Shown here in pieces: positions 8,199 through 15,482 of a stretch of 64,000 bases of DNA. The DNA comes from a bacterium (GTDB taxonomy: Bacteria; UBP7; UBA6624), in contig PBAU01000011.1 in NCBI GenBank assembly GCA_002716355.1, forward strand, positions 1 through 64,000. The letters run 5' to 3'. Numbering within the stretch: the first letter of the stretch is position 1; each line of letters starts with the position of its first letter. The position numbers and the translations under genes are program-made. A model generated the notes under the pieces. The model searched no databases. It was not told the DNA's origin and saw only the letters and a program-made list of their open reading frames with translations.

Positions 8199-9421
8199 AA
8201 ATGACTAATTTTATTAAAAATATATTTCAGAATTTAGAAAAAATTAAAGAGGCTGGAACCTGGAAGGATGAAAGAGTTTTAGAGGGAAGGCAAGGGACCA
8301 CAATTACTGTTCAAGGTAAAAAAGTTTTAAATTTTTGTGCAAATAATTATTTAGGTCTTGCAAATCATCCTAAAGTTATAGATGCAGCCAAAAAAGCTAT
8401 AGATGAATGGGGTTACGGTATGTCTAGCGTGAGGTTTATTTGTGGAACACAGGATATTCATATCGAACTTGAAAAACGGATTTCGAATTTTTTAGGGATG
8501 CAAGATTCAATCCTGTATGTTGCATGTTTTGACGCAAATGGCGGAGTTTTTGAACCTTTACTGGGCAAGGATGATGCTATTGTTACAGCATCATTAAATC
8601 ATGCTTCTATTATTGATGGGATTAGATTATGCAAGGCCAAAAGATATATTTATGCTCATGATGATTTAAACAATCTTGAAGATAATTTGAAAAAAGCCCG
8701 TGTCGATGGAGCAAAAAATATTTTAGTAGCTACCGACGGGGTCTTTTCTATGGATGGTGATATTGCCAAAATTGATGAAATTTTAAATTTAACAAAATCT
8801 TATGATGGAATTTTGATGGTTGATGATAGCCATGCGACTGGTTTCGTTGGAGCCAATGGAAGAGGTACTCCTGAGTTTTGTGGTGTTCATGGGAAGGTTG
8901 ATATCATATCTTCAACATTAGGTAAAGCTTTAGGTGGAGCCAATGGCGGTTTCATTAGTGCTAAAAGAGAGGTTACTTCAATATTGAGACAAAAAAGTAG
9001 ACCATATTTATTTAGCAACACTGTTGCTCCTGTTGTTGCAGCAACATCAATTTCTGTTTTGGATATTTTAGAAAGCAAAAATTCTCCATTGGAGCAGTTA
9101 ACTAAAAATACTGAGCGCTTTCGTGCAGGCATTCAGAAAACCGGTTTGATCATCAAGGAAGGTTCTCATCCAATTGTGCCAGTTATGCTTTACAACGCAA
9201 GGTTGGCAAATGTATTTGCTGAGAGATTGTTGGATCTAGGCGTGTATGTTATTGGCTTTTCTTTTCCTGTTGTTCCTGAACATCAAGCAAGAATAAGAGT
9301 TCAAATATCAGCTGCTCATTCATCTGTCGAGATTGACAAGGCTGTTCAAAGTTTTGAAAAAGTTGCGAGTGATTTAGGAATACTTGGCAAGAGCAAGGAT
9401 TTTTTAGTAAATTGGAAGTAA
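8195..9421 (+). CDS. kbl: 2-amino-3-ketobutyrate CoA ligase (glycine C-acetyltransferase)
   Basis: A PLP enzyme of the alpha-oxoamine synthase family, 408 residues against about 400 usual. It cleaves 2-amino-3-ketobutyrate with CoA into glycine and acetyl-CoA. Visible signatures are N-F-C-A-N-N-Y-L-G-L near residue 48, the D-D-S-H-A-T-G-F motif, and the PLP lysine in S-T-L-G-K-A-L-G-G near residue 243. The start ATG overlaps the tdh stop by four bases, so the two are translationally coupled and probably made in equal amounts. The partner tdh makes Kbl far more likely than BioF or an aminolevulinate synthase. Confidence 0.94.
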   Translation: MKMTNFIKNIFQNLEKIKEAGTWKDERVLEGRQGTTITVQGKKVLNFCANNYLGLANHPKVIDAAKKAIDEWGYGMSSVRFICGTQDIHIELEKRISNFLGMQDSILYVACFDANGGVFEPLLGKDDAIVTASLNHASIIDGIRLCKAKRYIYAHDDLNNLEDNLKKARVDGAKNILVATDGVFSMDGDIAKIDEILNLTKSYDGILMVDDSHATGFVGANGRGTPEFCGVHGKVDIISSTLGKALGGANGGFISAKREVTSILRQKSRPYLFSNTVAPVVAATSISVLDILESKNSPLEQLTKNTERFRAGIQKTGLIIKEGSHPIVPVMLYNARLANVFAERLLDLGVYVIGFSFPVVPEHQARIRVQISAAHSSVEIDKAVQSFEKVASDLGILGKSKDFLVNWK

Positions 9422-9430
9422 TTTTTAAGC

Positions 9431-10300
9431 ATGAAAATTATTAATTATTTTTTATTTTTTATTTTTTGTTTCGGCTCCTGTGTTAATTCACAGGGTTTAG
9501 AAAGTAAAAAAAAGATTTTAGTTACACATGAAATGATTAAAGATTTTATTTTCTGGATTGCTGGTGACGAGTACGAGGTTATCTCTATTTATGATGAAAA
9601 CCAGGATCCTTTTCGTGATGCTCCAGTTCAAATTGAGGAAAAGGACTTCATTTCTTTTTTCACAATGTGTCAAAAATGGGAAAAGAAGGCAGTTAGGGTC
9701 GCTAGTGATAAAAGGCCAAAATCTTTTATCACAATGAAGGATCCAAGAGTTGATATAGATTGCAGTTCAGGCTCCCCATGGCTGCATGGAGCTTACTTAA
9801 CTGAATACCTTTATGAAACAGCATCATCATTAGCGCAAATCAACCCTTTTAAAACAGAAGATTATTTCAAACAAGCAGAATTCTTAAGCGAACAGCTTAA
9901 TGATTTCACGATCAATATGCGAGTTTTGAAAATGCCAGATTTGAAACTTCCAGAAGGTTTAAGGGTGGCTGTGTATTCATCTTTTGGCTATGAGTTTTTA
10001 GGGTATATGAGTACAGCTCCATATATGAAGTTTGTGACCATGCCTTCAGATCTTATGTTCCCAAGTGATTTACAAAATTTAAAAGAGGATAATTTTCCTC
10101 CAGAGTTGATTGTTTTTACAAGTTATGCTGATCAAAATGTCATCAAAATGTTTGAAGATAATGGTTTTGCTACGGTTGTTATAAACCTATTCCCTTCTGA
10201 CTTTAGGGAAGATATCACCCCTGTTCAGTTTATAGAAAAAAATTATAGAAAAGTTAGATCAGCAATGCTAGATCTTGTTGATTCTTTGCCGCCCAGCTAA
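9431..10300 (+). CDS. Divergent ZnuA/TroA-like substrate-binding lipoprotein
   Basis: A 289-residue exported protein with a lipobox F-G-S-C (Cys17). Its layout resembles cluster A-I metal-binding proteins such as ZnuA: an opening strand with V-T-H-E-M-I-K-D-F, an A-G-D-E-Y-E-V segment, a D-P-F-R-D-A-P loop where ZnuA has D-P-H, a middle W-L-H-G helix, a long linking helix around residues 140-170, then a C-terminal Rossmann-like half ending in I-E-K-N-Y-R-K-V-R. The usual metal-binding histidines appear to be lost or moved. No permease or ATPase gene is nearby. It lies 9 bp after kbl and may be cotranscribed. The family assignment rests on pattern and is moderate; its ligand is unknown. Confidence 0.6.
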   Translation: MKIINYFLFFIFCFGSCVNSQGLESKKKILVTHEMIKDFIFWIAGDEYEVISIYDENQDPFRDAPVQIEEKDFISFFTMCQKWEKKAVRVASDKRPKSFITMKDPRVDIDCSSGSPWLHGAYLTEYLYETASSLAQINPFKTEDYFKQAEFLSEQLNDFTINMRVLKMPDLKLPEGLRVAVYSSFGYEFLGYMSTAPYMKFVTMPSDLMFPSDLQNLKEDNFPPELIVFTSYADQNVIKMFEDNGFATVVINLFPSDFREDITPVQFIEKNYRKVRSAMLDLVDSLPPS

Positions 10301-10694
10301 TACAACCTTGAACAAGGGATCTAGCACTTGACTCTGAAAACAAATCAACCATATCGGCTGCAATTTTTGAACATAGTGGTGGATCCATTTTTTTTGGCCC
10401 TAAAAGCAACCAAAATCCATATCTTATAGCTGATTTTTCAGGGCTGCCTAGGTTTTTAAATTCTTTGTTTTTGGATTCAAGGCATAATGTTATGTATGTG
10501 TCAATTTGTTCAAGATTTTCTTTTATATTTTTTAATTGTTTCAATATTGTTTTTTTGTTTTTCTCCATCCCTTTTTGTTCTTCTTCCCCTGATGAAAAAA
10601 TGAGTTTTATAAAACATTCCGAGAGTTCTTGTTTTGATAAATTATGCATCATTAAAGTTTGCATGACGGATAAGTGTGTTTGATTTTTATTCAT
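10254..10694 (-). CDS. Hypothetical protein, 146 aa
   Basis: Not recognised. It is charged and largely helical, with a K/E-rich central segment (about residues 38-75) that could be a coiled coil. No signal peptide or membrane segment is seen. The ATG overlaps the preceding small gene by 8 bp, so it belongs to the ubiA-like operon. Its 3' end runs 47 bp into the convergent lipoprotein gene, a larger overlap than others here, so the two mRNAs would be complementary over their ends. Confidence 0.6.
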   Translation of the reverse strand: MNKNQTHLSVMQTLMMHNLSKQELSECFIKLIFSSGEEEQKGMEKNKKTILKQLKNIKENLEQIDTYITLCLESKNKEFKNLGSPEKSAIRYGFWLLLGPKKMDPPLCSKIAADMVDLFSESSARSLVQGCISWAAKNQQDLALLI

Positions 10695-10911
10695 CTTTCA
10701 CCTTCCCCCGTAACCATTTTTGCTTAAATGATTCAGCATCCATCATTAAAAGATCATCGAGTATGGAAATCCTTCGCTTATTTGCATGATCGTTGTTGTC
10801 AGTAATGCAAACTGGAATGATCATATTTTTTTCACGATCTCTTATGTTGACAATCCATATATTTGTGTTTTTATTTTCAATCATTACTGCAAATCGCTTA
10901 GATGCATTCAT
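10687..10911 (-). CDS. Small hypothetical protein, 74 aa
   Basis: The frame is open from 10983, but the ATG at 10911 is chosen because it overlaps the upstream gene's TGA as ATGA (10908-10911), the pattern used all over this window. The product is about 74 residues, basic, with no recognised domain and no signal peptide. It ends 8 bp inside the next gene. It may be a partner of the prenyltransferase or the 146-aa protein, but there is no motif to support a function. Confidence 0.55.
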   Translation of the reverse strand: MNASKRFAVMIENKNTNIWIVNIRDREKNMIIPVCITDNNDHANKRRISILDDLLMMDAESFKQKWLRGKVKDE

Positions 10912-11816
10912 AATAGATATACCACCATGTTCAACAATTGTAGTGATGGGTAACCTTGCATCAGCACAATAATCAATAACCATAATAGTAAGTTCGTTAT
11001 TGAGCTTTTATCACCGAGTAACATTTCTTCGGGTGTTTTAACCATATCCTCTCTTTCAAGTAACAATAGATATCTGAAGAGCCCAAAAGCAACAAATGGT
11101 AATGTAACCACCAGAAAAAATAAACCTCTTTCCGGATTGTTTAAGCTGTAGAGACAATACATTAAAAGGTTCATTAAAGCTAATGATCTCGAAATTCCAA
11201 TCAGGTATTCAAGCTTATAGCTTGAGAGCACAGGCCTGAACTGGAAATTACCTTTTGCCAGTCTGAATTCAGCACATCTTTTACCAAACGAAAGCAATAG
11301 AGCCATCATAAAGCCAGCAACTACCAGCCACTCACTGATAGATATCCCTACAGCCCATGTTCCCGCCAGTATCCTTAGAAGAAAATGCAGCGAGAGAGCG
11401 ATAATTTCAACAATCGGAATGTTTTTTAAAAATTTTGAATAACAGCATGTCATTAAAAAATAGACTGAAAGAATGAAAAGCATTTCTTTTCTTATAAATT
11501 GATTTTCTAAACCTATAAAAATTACCAAACCTAAAAGCAAGAAGAAGTATAAAGATGAAAATATGGGATATCTTTTGCTTTTATGAATTGGGTTTTTTAA
11601 ATCTCTTTCTTGGTCAAGTAGATCATTTACTGCATAACCAATGGTTGAAGTGAGACAGAATAAAAGTATTCCAAAAGCAACTTCAATCAGTATTGCAGAA
11701 TTGGAAATTACCGGTTCGCCTGTGTTGACTCCTCCAAAAATTACACCAACCAACAAAAGTGAATTTTTTATCCATGATTTGTATCTAGGACCGCGCCAAG
11801 TTATGACTTTGTTCAT
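10908..11816 (-). CDS. UbiA-family prenyltransferase, DPPR-synthase-like
   Basis: An integral membrane enzyme of 302 residues with about eight or nine hydrophobic helices. The first prenyl-diphosphate/magnesium motif is N-D-L-L-D-Q-E-R-D (residues 64-72), followed by N-P-I-H-K-S-K-R-Y-P. That second segment, and the later Y-S-K-F-L-K-N-I-P-I-V-E with L-L-R-I-L-A-G, match the branch that joins phosphoribosyl diphosphate to polyprenyl phosphate (decaprenyl-phosphate phosphoribosyltransferase-like) rather than ubiquinone or heme branches. The product might feed a polyprenyl-linked pentose donor for surface glycans. Other genes of that route are not in view, so the substrate is inference. It heads a three-gene operon and diverges from the sigma factor gene. 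Confidence 0.78.
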   Translation of the reverse strand: MNKVITWRGPRYKSWIKNSLLLVGVIFGGVNTGEPVISNSAILIEVAFGILLFCLTSTIGYAVNDLLDQERDLKNPIHKSKRYPIFSSLYFFLLLGLVIFIGLENQFIRKEMLFILSVYFLMTCCYSKFLKNIPIVEIIALSLHFLLRILAGTWAVGISISEWLVVAGFMMALLLSFGKRCAEFRLAKGNFQFRPVLSSYKLEYLIGISRSLALMNLLMYCLYSLNNPERGLFFLVVTLPFVAFGLFRYLLLLEREDMVKTPEEMLLGDKSSITNLLLWLLIIVLMQGYPSLQLLNMVVYLL

Positions 11817-11831
11817 TTTTTTATTTAGAAT

Positions 11832-11843
11832 TGAGTATACTCA
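11832..11843. promoter_or_regulatory. Palindromic bidirectional promoter core between ubiA-like and sigma factor genes
   Basis: TGAGTATACTCA is a perfect 12-bp palindrome containing TATACT on both strands (11836-11841 on plus, 11839-11834 on minus), each a 5/6 match to the -10 consensus. It lies 16-36 bp from the two divergent start codons. It could serve both genes, or be an operator. Confidence 0.5.
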
Positions 11844-11879
11844 TAAGATTAACGTTGAATATTATATTTGGAGGTAGTT

Positions 11880-13307
11880 TTGACTGATTATCCAACCGAT
11901 GGCATACATGATGAGCTGGAACGAGAGATTTCTTCGTACGGCGATGAAGCAGATGAAGAAAATCTTGAAACAGGTATAGATTTTGCTGTACATCAAGATT
12001 TAATACAGGAGGTTATTGATTTAAGTGCCTTAAAAGGTTATTTAACAACCGACGAGGTCCAACGTTTTATTGAGGAGAGAGATTTGGATCCAGAAACCAT
12101 TAATGGTTTATGGACAAAGCTTGAAGAAGATGGCGTCCAGGTTTTTACAGAAGAAGAATTAGCTAAAGGTTCAAAAAAGGTTAAAGACAGAAGAAGGAGG
12201 AGAGAGGAAGATCATTTCATCTCAGATACCGTTAAGTATTTTTTAAAAGAAATCAGTCATGATTACTTGTTGTCTAGAGATGAAGAGAGAAGCTTGGCTC
12301 AAGGTAAAGATGCGGGTGATGAAGATGCTGTTGAGACATTAGCTTCTAGCAATTTTAGACTCGTTGTTTCAATTGCTAGAAAATATTCCGGAAGAGGGCT
12401 TTCTTTTGTGGATCTTATACAGGAAGGTGTTTCAGGTTTAATGAGAGCCATTCAAAAATTTGACCATTCGAAAGGTTTTAAGTTTTCAACATATGCAACC
12501 TGGTGGATACGCCAAGCCATTACAAGAGCTCTAGCTGATCAAGGGAATATAGTTAGAAGACCTGTTCATATGGTTGAAACAATCAATAGGTATCGTAAGA
12601 TTGAAAGTCAGTTTGAGCAAGAACAAGGAAGAAAGCCAGACATGGAAGAAATGGCATATGCTTTAGGTTTAATCAGCCCAGATAAAGAAGAGCAGGTAAT
12701 GGACACCCTTGCGATATATAGAACTGCAGAGCAAGATTTTAAAAGTAAATTTAGACGCCCTCCTTCATGGAAAAAAGAAAGAGGGGATCTTTATGAAATA
12801 GCTCAACGTTGCAGCATACCTGTACCCCCTAGATCTGTTCATGGTGTTGGTTGGGCTCCAGAAAACAGAATGACCAAGGAAGACAGGATAGTATTGCGAG
12901 ATTTTAAAAAGAATTTAGATGAATGGGGAAGAGCTGTTGCCAGAATTTTAGAGATACAAAGATATGCTCAAGGGATTTTGTCATTGGAGTTACCGATCGG
13001 TGATGATGAAGATGCTTTATTGAAAGACTATATTGAAGATAAGAAGATTCCATTGCCTGATTATGAAGTCGGACAAGATTTTTTAAAGAGAGATTTGAAT
13101 CGAATATTGTCAAATCTTCTTGATGAAAGAGAGTATGAGGTTCTAGCTTTGCGGTATGGTTTAACCAATGCGACACCTTTAACACTGGAAGAGGTTGGGA
13201 AAAAGTTAAATGTAACTAGGGAAAGAGTCAGGCAGATTGAAAATCGAGCCATTAAAAAACTTAGAAATTCTCCTGATGCTGAAAAGTTGTCAGATTATAT
13301 TGATTAG
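11880..13307 (+). CDS. rpoD: RNA polymerase primary-type sigma-70 factor with insertion in region 3
   Basis: This group 1-like sigma factor (475 residues) directs RNA polymerase to promoters. It has a region 1.1-like acidic N-terminus (about residues 1-105), region 1.2 ([11 protein letters not shown]), regions 2.1-2.4 (about 150-225, with [13 protein letters not shown]), region 3, and region 4 with the helix-turn-helix [19 protein letters not shown] near 435-455. Region 3 is interrupted: about 70 extra residues separate the G-L-I-S-P-D-K helix from [12 protein letters not shown], which resumes the usual run into L-S-L-E-L-P-I-G. The start is a TTG at 11880, five bases after GGAGG (11870-11874). 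efp follows 5 bp downstream. Confidence 0.9.
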   Translation: MTDYPTDGIHDELEREISSYGDEADEENLETGIDFAVHQDLIQEVIDLSALKGYLTTDEVQRFIEERDLDPETINGLWTKLEEDGVQVFTEEELAKGSKKVKDRRRRREEDHFISDTVKYFLKEISHDYLLSRDEERSLAQGKDAGDEDAVETLASSNFRLVVSIARKYSGRGLSFVDLIQEGVSGLMRAIQKFDHSKGFKFSTYATWWIRQAITRALADQGNIVRRPVHMVETINRYRKIESQFEQEQGRKPDMEEMAYALGLISPDKEEQVMDTLAIYRTAEQDFKSKFRRPPSWKKERGDLYEIAQRCSIPVPPRSVHGVGWAPENRMTKEDRIVLRDFKKNLDEWGRAVARILEIQRYAQGILSLELPIGDDEDALLKDYIEDKKIPLPDYEVGQDFLKRDLNRILSNLLDEREYEVLALRYGLTNATPLTLEEVGKKLNVTRERVRQIENRAIKKLRNSPDAEKLSDYID

Positions 13308-13312
13308 CTGTT

Positions 13313-13870
13313 ATGAAAATTAATGTTAATGATTTGAAGCCAGGCATGGTGATTGATTACAAAGGTCAGCATTTTAAAATCGTTTCAACGGAGCATATGA
13401 AAATGGGAAGGCAAAGTGGATTTTTGCAAGCCAAAATGAAAAATCTTAATTCTGGTTCAACTATATCTAATAGATTTAATGGTGGAGAAAAGGTTGAAAA
13501 ATGCCATTACCAAGAGTTAGAAAGTAACCTTTCCTACAAAGATGGAGAAATGTTTGTTTTTATGGATGAAGAAACATGGGAAGAGGAAAGGGTTCATTCT
13601 GATCATGCAGAACGTGTTGAATGGTTGCTAGAGGGAGAAAAGGCAGTGTTAATAAAGTTAGATGGAAAAATAATATCAATCTCTCCACCTAATCATGTTG
13701 TAAGGGAAGTTTTAGAAGCACCTCCTGCAGTAAAAGGAAATACTGCGACCGGAGCAACTAAGGAAGTTGTTCTGGAGGGTGATGTCAAAGTGCAAGCACC
13801 TTTGTTCATCAATGCTGGTGACAGAATTAAAGTTGATACTGAAAAGTACTCCTATATAGAACGTGCCTGA
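13313..13870 (+). CDS. efp: Translation elongation factor P
   Basis: EF-P rescues ribosomes stalled on polyproline. At 185 residues it has normal length and all three barrel domains, ending K-V-D-T-E-K-Y-S-Y. The tip of the domain I loop reads K-M-G-R-Q-S-G-F where E. coli has K-P-G-K-G-Q-A-F. The residue that is modified in E. coli (Lys34) is therefore Arg33 here, so EpmA/EpmB lysylation cannot apply. Arg at this site is known from rhamnosylated EF-Ps (EarP type), but no earP gene is in the window. It lies 5 bp after the sigma factor gene, and its stop overlaps the next gene's ATG by one base (TGATG). Confidence 0.95.
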   Translation: MKINVNDLKPGMVIDYKGQHFKIVSTEHMKMGRQSGFLQAKMKNLNSGSTISNRFNGGEKVEKCHYQELESNLSYKDGEMFVFMDEETWEEERVHSDHAERVEWLLEGEKAVLIKLDGKIISISPPNHVVREVLEAPPAVKGNTATGATKEVVLEGDVKVQAPLFINAGDRIKVDTEKYSYIERA

Positions 13871-14589
13871 TGTCTTGGCTTGGTTTGGATTTCGGAAGCA
13901 CGAATTTAAAAGCAGCTTTATTTAAAAATAACACACTATATAAAAAAATAGGAAAGATTGATTTTACTGAACCCTTGCCAGATGATTTAAAGGATGAGTT
14001 TGATTCGGTATTGGTCTCATCCTCTAAGTCTGAAGGAACAACTAATGCTCTTATTGGTGGATTGCAGTTAAATAAAAAAATAATCACAGTTTCAGATATT
14101 CTTACCTCAGAAGATGTATGTGTTCATGATTATGGAGAACCTGCTTTTGGAGAGGATCGAAGGTTGTATTTTTTAGCAATGAAAAATATGATTTCTGATA
14201 ATAATTTTGGAGTTATTTCATTCGGAACAGTATGTACATTATCAGTTTGGACCAAGGATACATTTTATGGCGGTAACCTTTTTCCAGGTAGAACCTCTAT
14301 ATATAAAACACTTGGCAGGGCAACAAGCCTTCCAGAAATTGAACCCAATGTAGAGATGTCTTTTGGCAGAGGATCATCATGTGTTTCGTCAGTTAGGTCA
14401 GGCATAGATATGGGCTGGATAGCGATGATTAAAGAATTAAAATCTCTTTATGATTCTGAACTGGACAACATTACGTGGTTTGTAACTGGTGGTGATTACA
14501 ACTGCGTTGCGAATCATATTAAAGATGAATGTGTGAATGAGCCAGATTTGCTATGGAAAGGAATGGAGGCTTTGATTTCCAAGATATGA
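13870..14589 (+). CDS. coaX: Type III pantothenate kinase (CoaX-like)
   Basis: An ASKHA-fold kinase catalysing the first step of coenzyme A synthesis. Its 239 residues are close to the usual 250. The opening G-L-D-F-G-S-T-N is the phosphate-binding D-x-G-N-T motif in slightly changed form. V-I-S-F-G-T-V-C-T-L matches the central V-D-x-G-T-A-T-T region, and G-G-N-L-F-P-G-R then L-P-E-I-E matches the family's G-G-x-I-x-P-G and L-P-x-V-E segments. T-G-G-D near residue 213 is the late glycine motif. It is divergent, so the substrate is not certain. It is tightly coupled to efp upstream and the next gene downstream (ATGA overlap). Confidence 0.75.
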   Translation: MSWLGLDFGSTNLKAALFKNNTLYKKIGKIDFTEPLPDDLKDEFDSVLVSSSKSEGTTNALIGGLQLNKKIITVSDILTSEDVCVHDYGEPAFGEDRRLYFLAMKNMISDNNFGVISFGTVCTLSVWTKDTFYGGNLFPGRTSIYKTLGRATSLPEIEPNVEMSFGRGSSCVSSVRSGIDMGWIAMIKELKSLYDSELDNITWFVTGGDYNCVANHIKDECVNEPDLLWKGMEALISKI

Positions 14590-15482
14590 AAAAGATTGTT
14601 TCAGTTTCATTAGGTTCATCCTCCAGAGATCATTCTGTTGTAGTTAATTTCAACAATCAAGATTGGAAAATTTCCAGGATTGGATGTGATGGTGATTTAG
14701 CTGCATGCAGGCAAAGGTATCTTGAAATGGACAATAAGGTCGATGCTTTTGGAATGGGAGGGATAGATAGATGGTTATGGATTGGCGATAGAAGGTATCA
14801 ATTTAATGATGCTGCAAAGCTTGTTGCTGGTTTGAAAACTTTTATTGCGGATGGGTCGGGATTGAAGCACTATATCGAATCTGAACTAGTCACGAATTTG
14901 CTGAATGAGAAAAAAATATTAAAAAGCACTGATAAGGTTTTAATGGTTTCAGGTTTAGACAGATGGGGGATGGCTAAAGCTTTTCATGACGGTGGGTGTG
15001 ATGTTCTTTATGGTGATTTAATTTTCGGATTAGATTTACCGATAGGTATTAATCATTTAGAAAAATTAGCAAGAGTTGGCAGGACGATTCTTCCAATAGT
15101 CACAAAATTGCCATTTAAATGGTTGTACCCAACTGGAGAAAAACAAGAAGAAAATACAGGGAAGGCTTCACGATGGTTTGAAGGAAGGGATGTTATTGCA
15201 GGTGATTTTCATTACATAAAAAGAAACATCCCAAATGACCTAACAGGAAAAACAATTGTTACAAACACAACAACAGAGGAAGATGTAAAAATGTTAAAGA
15301 GCAAAGGCTTGAAGTGGTTGGTTACAACAACACCGCGTTTAGAGGGTAGAAGCTTTGGGACTAATGTGATAGAAGCCTTTTTCTTTGGGGTTAAAGAAAG
15401 TAACAAGTTATCACAGAATGATTACAAGACTTTATCTAAAGAATTGGATTTTTCAGGAAATATTGAGAGGTTGAACAAGTGA
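14586..15482 (+). CDS. Conserved protein of the family often labelled 'quinate 5-dehydrogenase'
   Basis: About 298 residues from the ATG at 14586, which overlaps the coaX stop (ATGA). An upstream start at 14553 in coaX is rejected. The sequence carries blocks I recall from a widely conserved but uncharacterised family annotated 'quinate 5-dehydrogenase': V-S-L-G-S-S-x-R-D-H, D-A-F-G-M-G-G-I-D, V-L-M-V-S-G-L-D-R-W-G-M-A, G-D-L-I-F-G-L, W-L-Y-P-T-G-E-K-Q, A-G-D-F-H-Y-I and T-N-T-T-T-E-E-D-V. There is no obvious quinate or shikimate pathway context. Its neighbours are CoA synthesis and translation genes, so the dehydrogenase label should be treated with doubt. Confidence 0.7.
   Translation: MKKIVSVSLGSSSRDHSVVVNFNNQDWKISRIGCDGDLAACRQRYLEMDNKVDAFGMGGIDRWLWIGDRRYQFNDAAKLVAGLKTFIADGSGLKHYIESELVTNLLNEKKILKSTDKVLMVSGLDRWGMAKAFHDGGCDVLYGDLIFGLDLPIGINHLEKLARVGRTILPIVTKLPFKWLYPTGEKQEENTGKASRWFEGRDVIAGDFHYIKRNIPNDLTGKTIVTNTTTEEDVKMLKSKGLKWLVTTTPRLEGRSFGTNVIEAFFFGVKESNKLSQNDYKTLSKELDFSGNIERLNK

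Noticed and set aside
10912-10983. Upstream start for the 74-aa gene
   Set aside because: It overlaps the end of the ubiA-like gene by 76 bp; the ATGA overlap at 10908-10911 is the better start.
14553-14585. Upstream start for the quinate-dehydrogenase-like gene
   Set aside because: It lies inside coaX, and family similarity begins at M-K-K-I-V-S-V from 14586.
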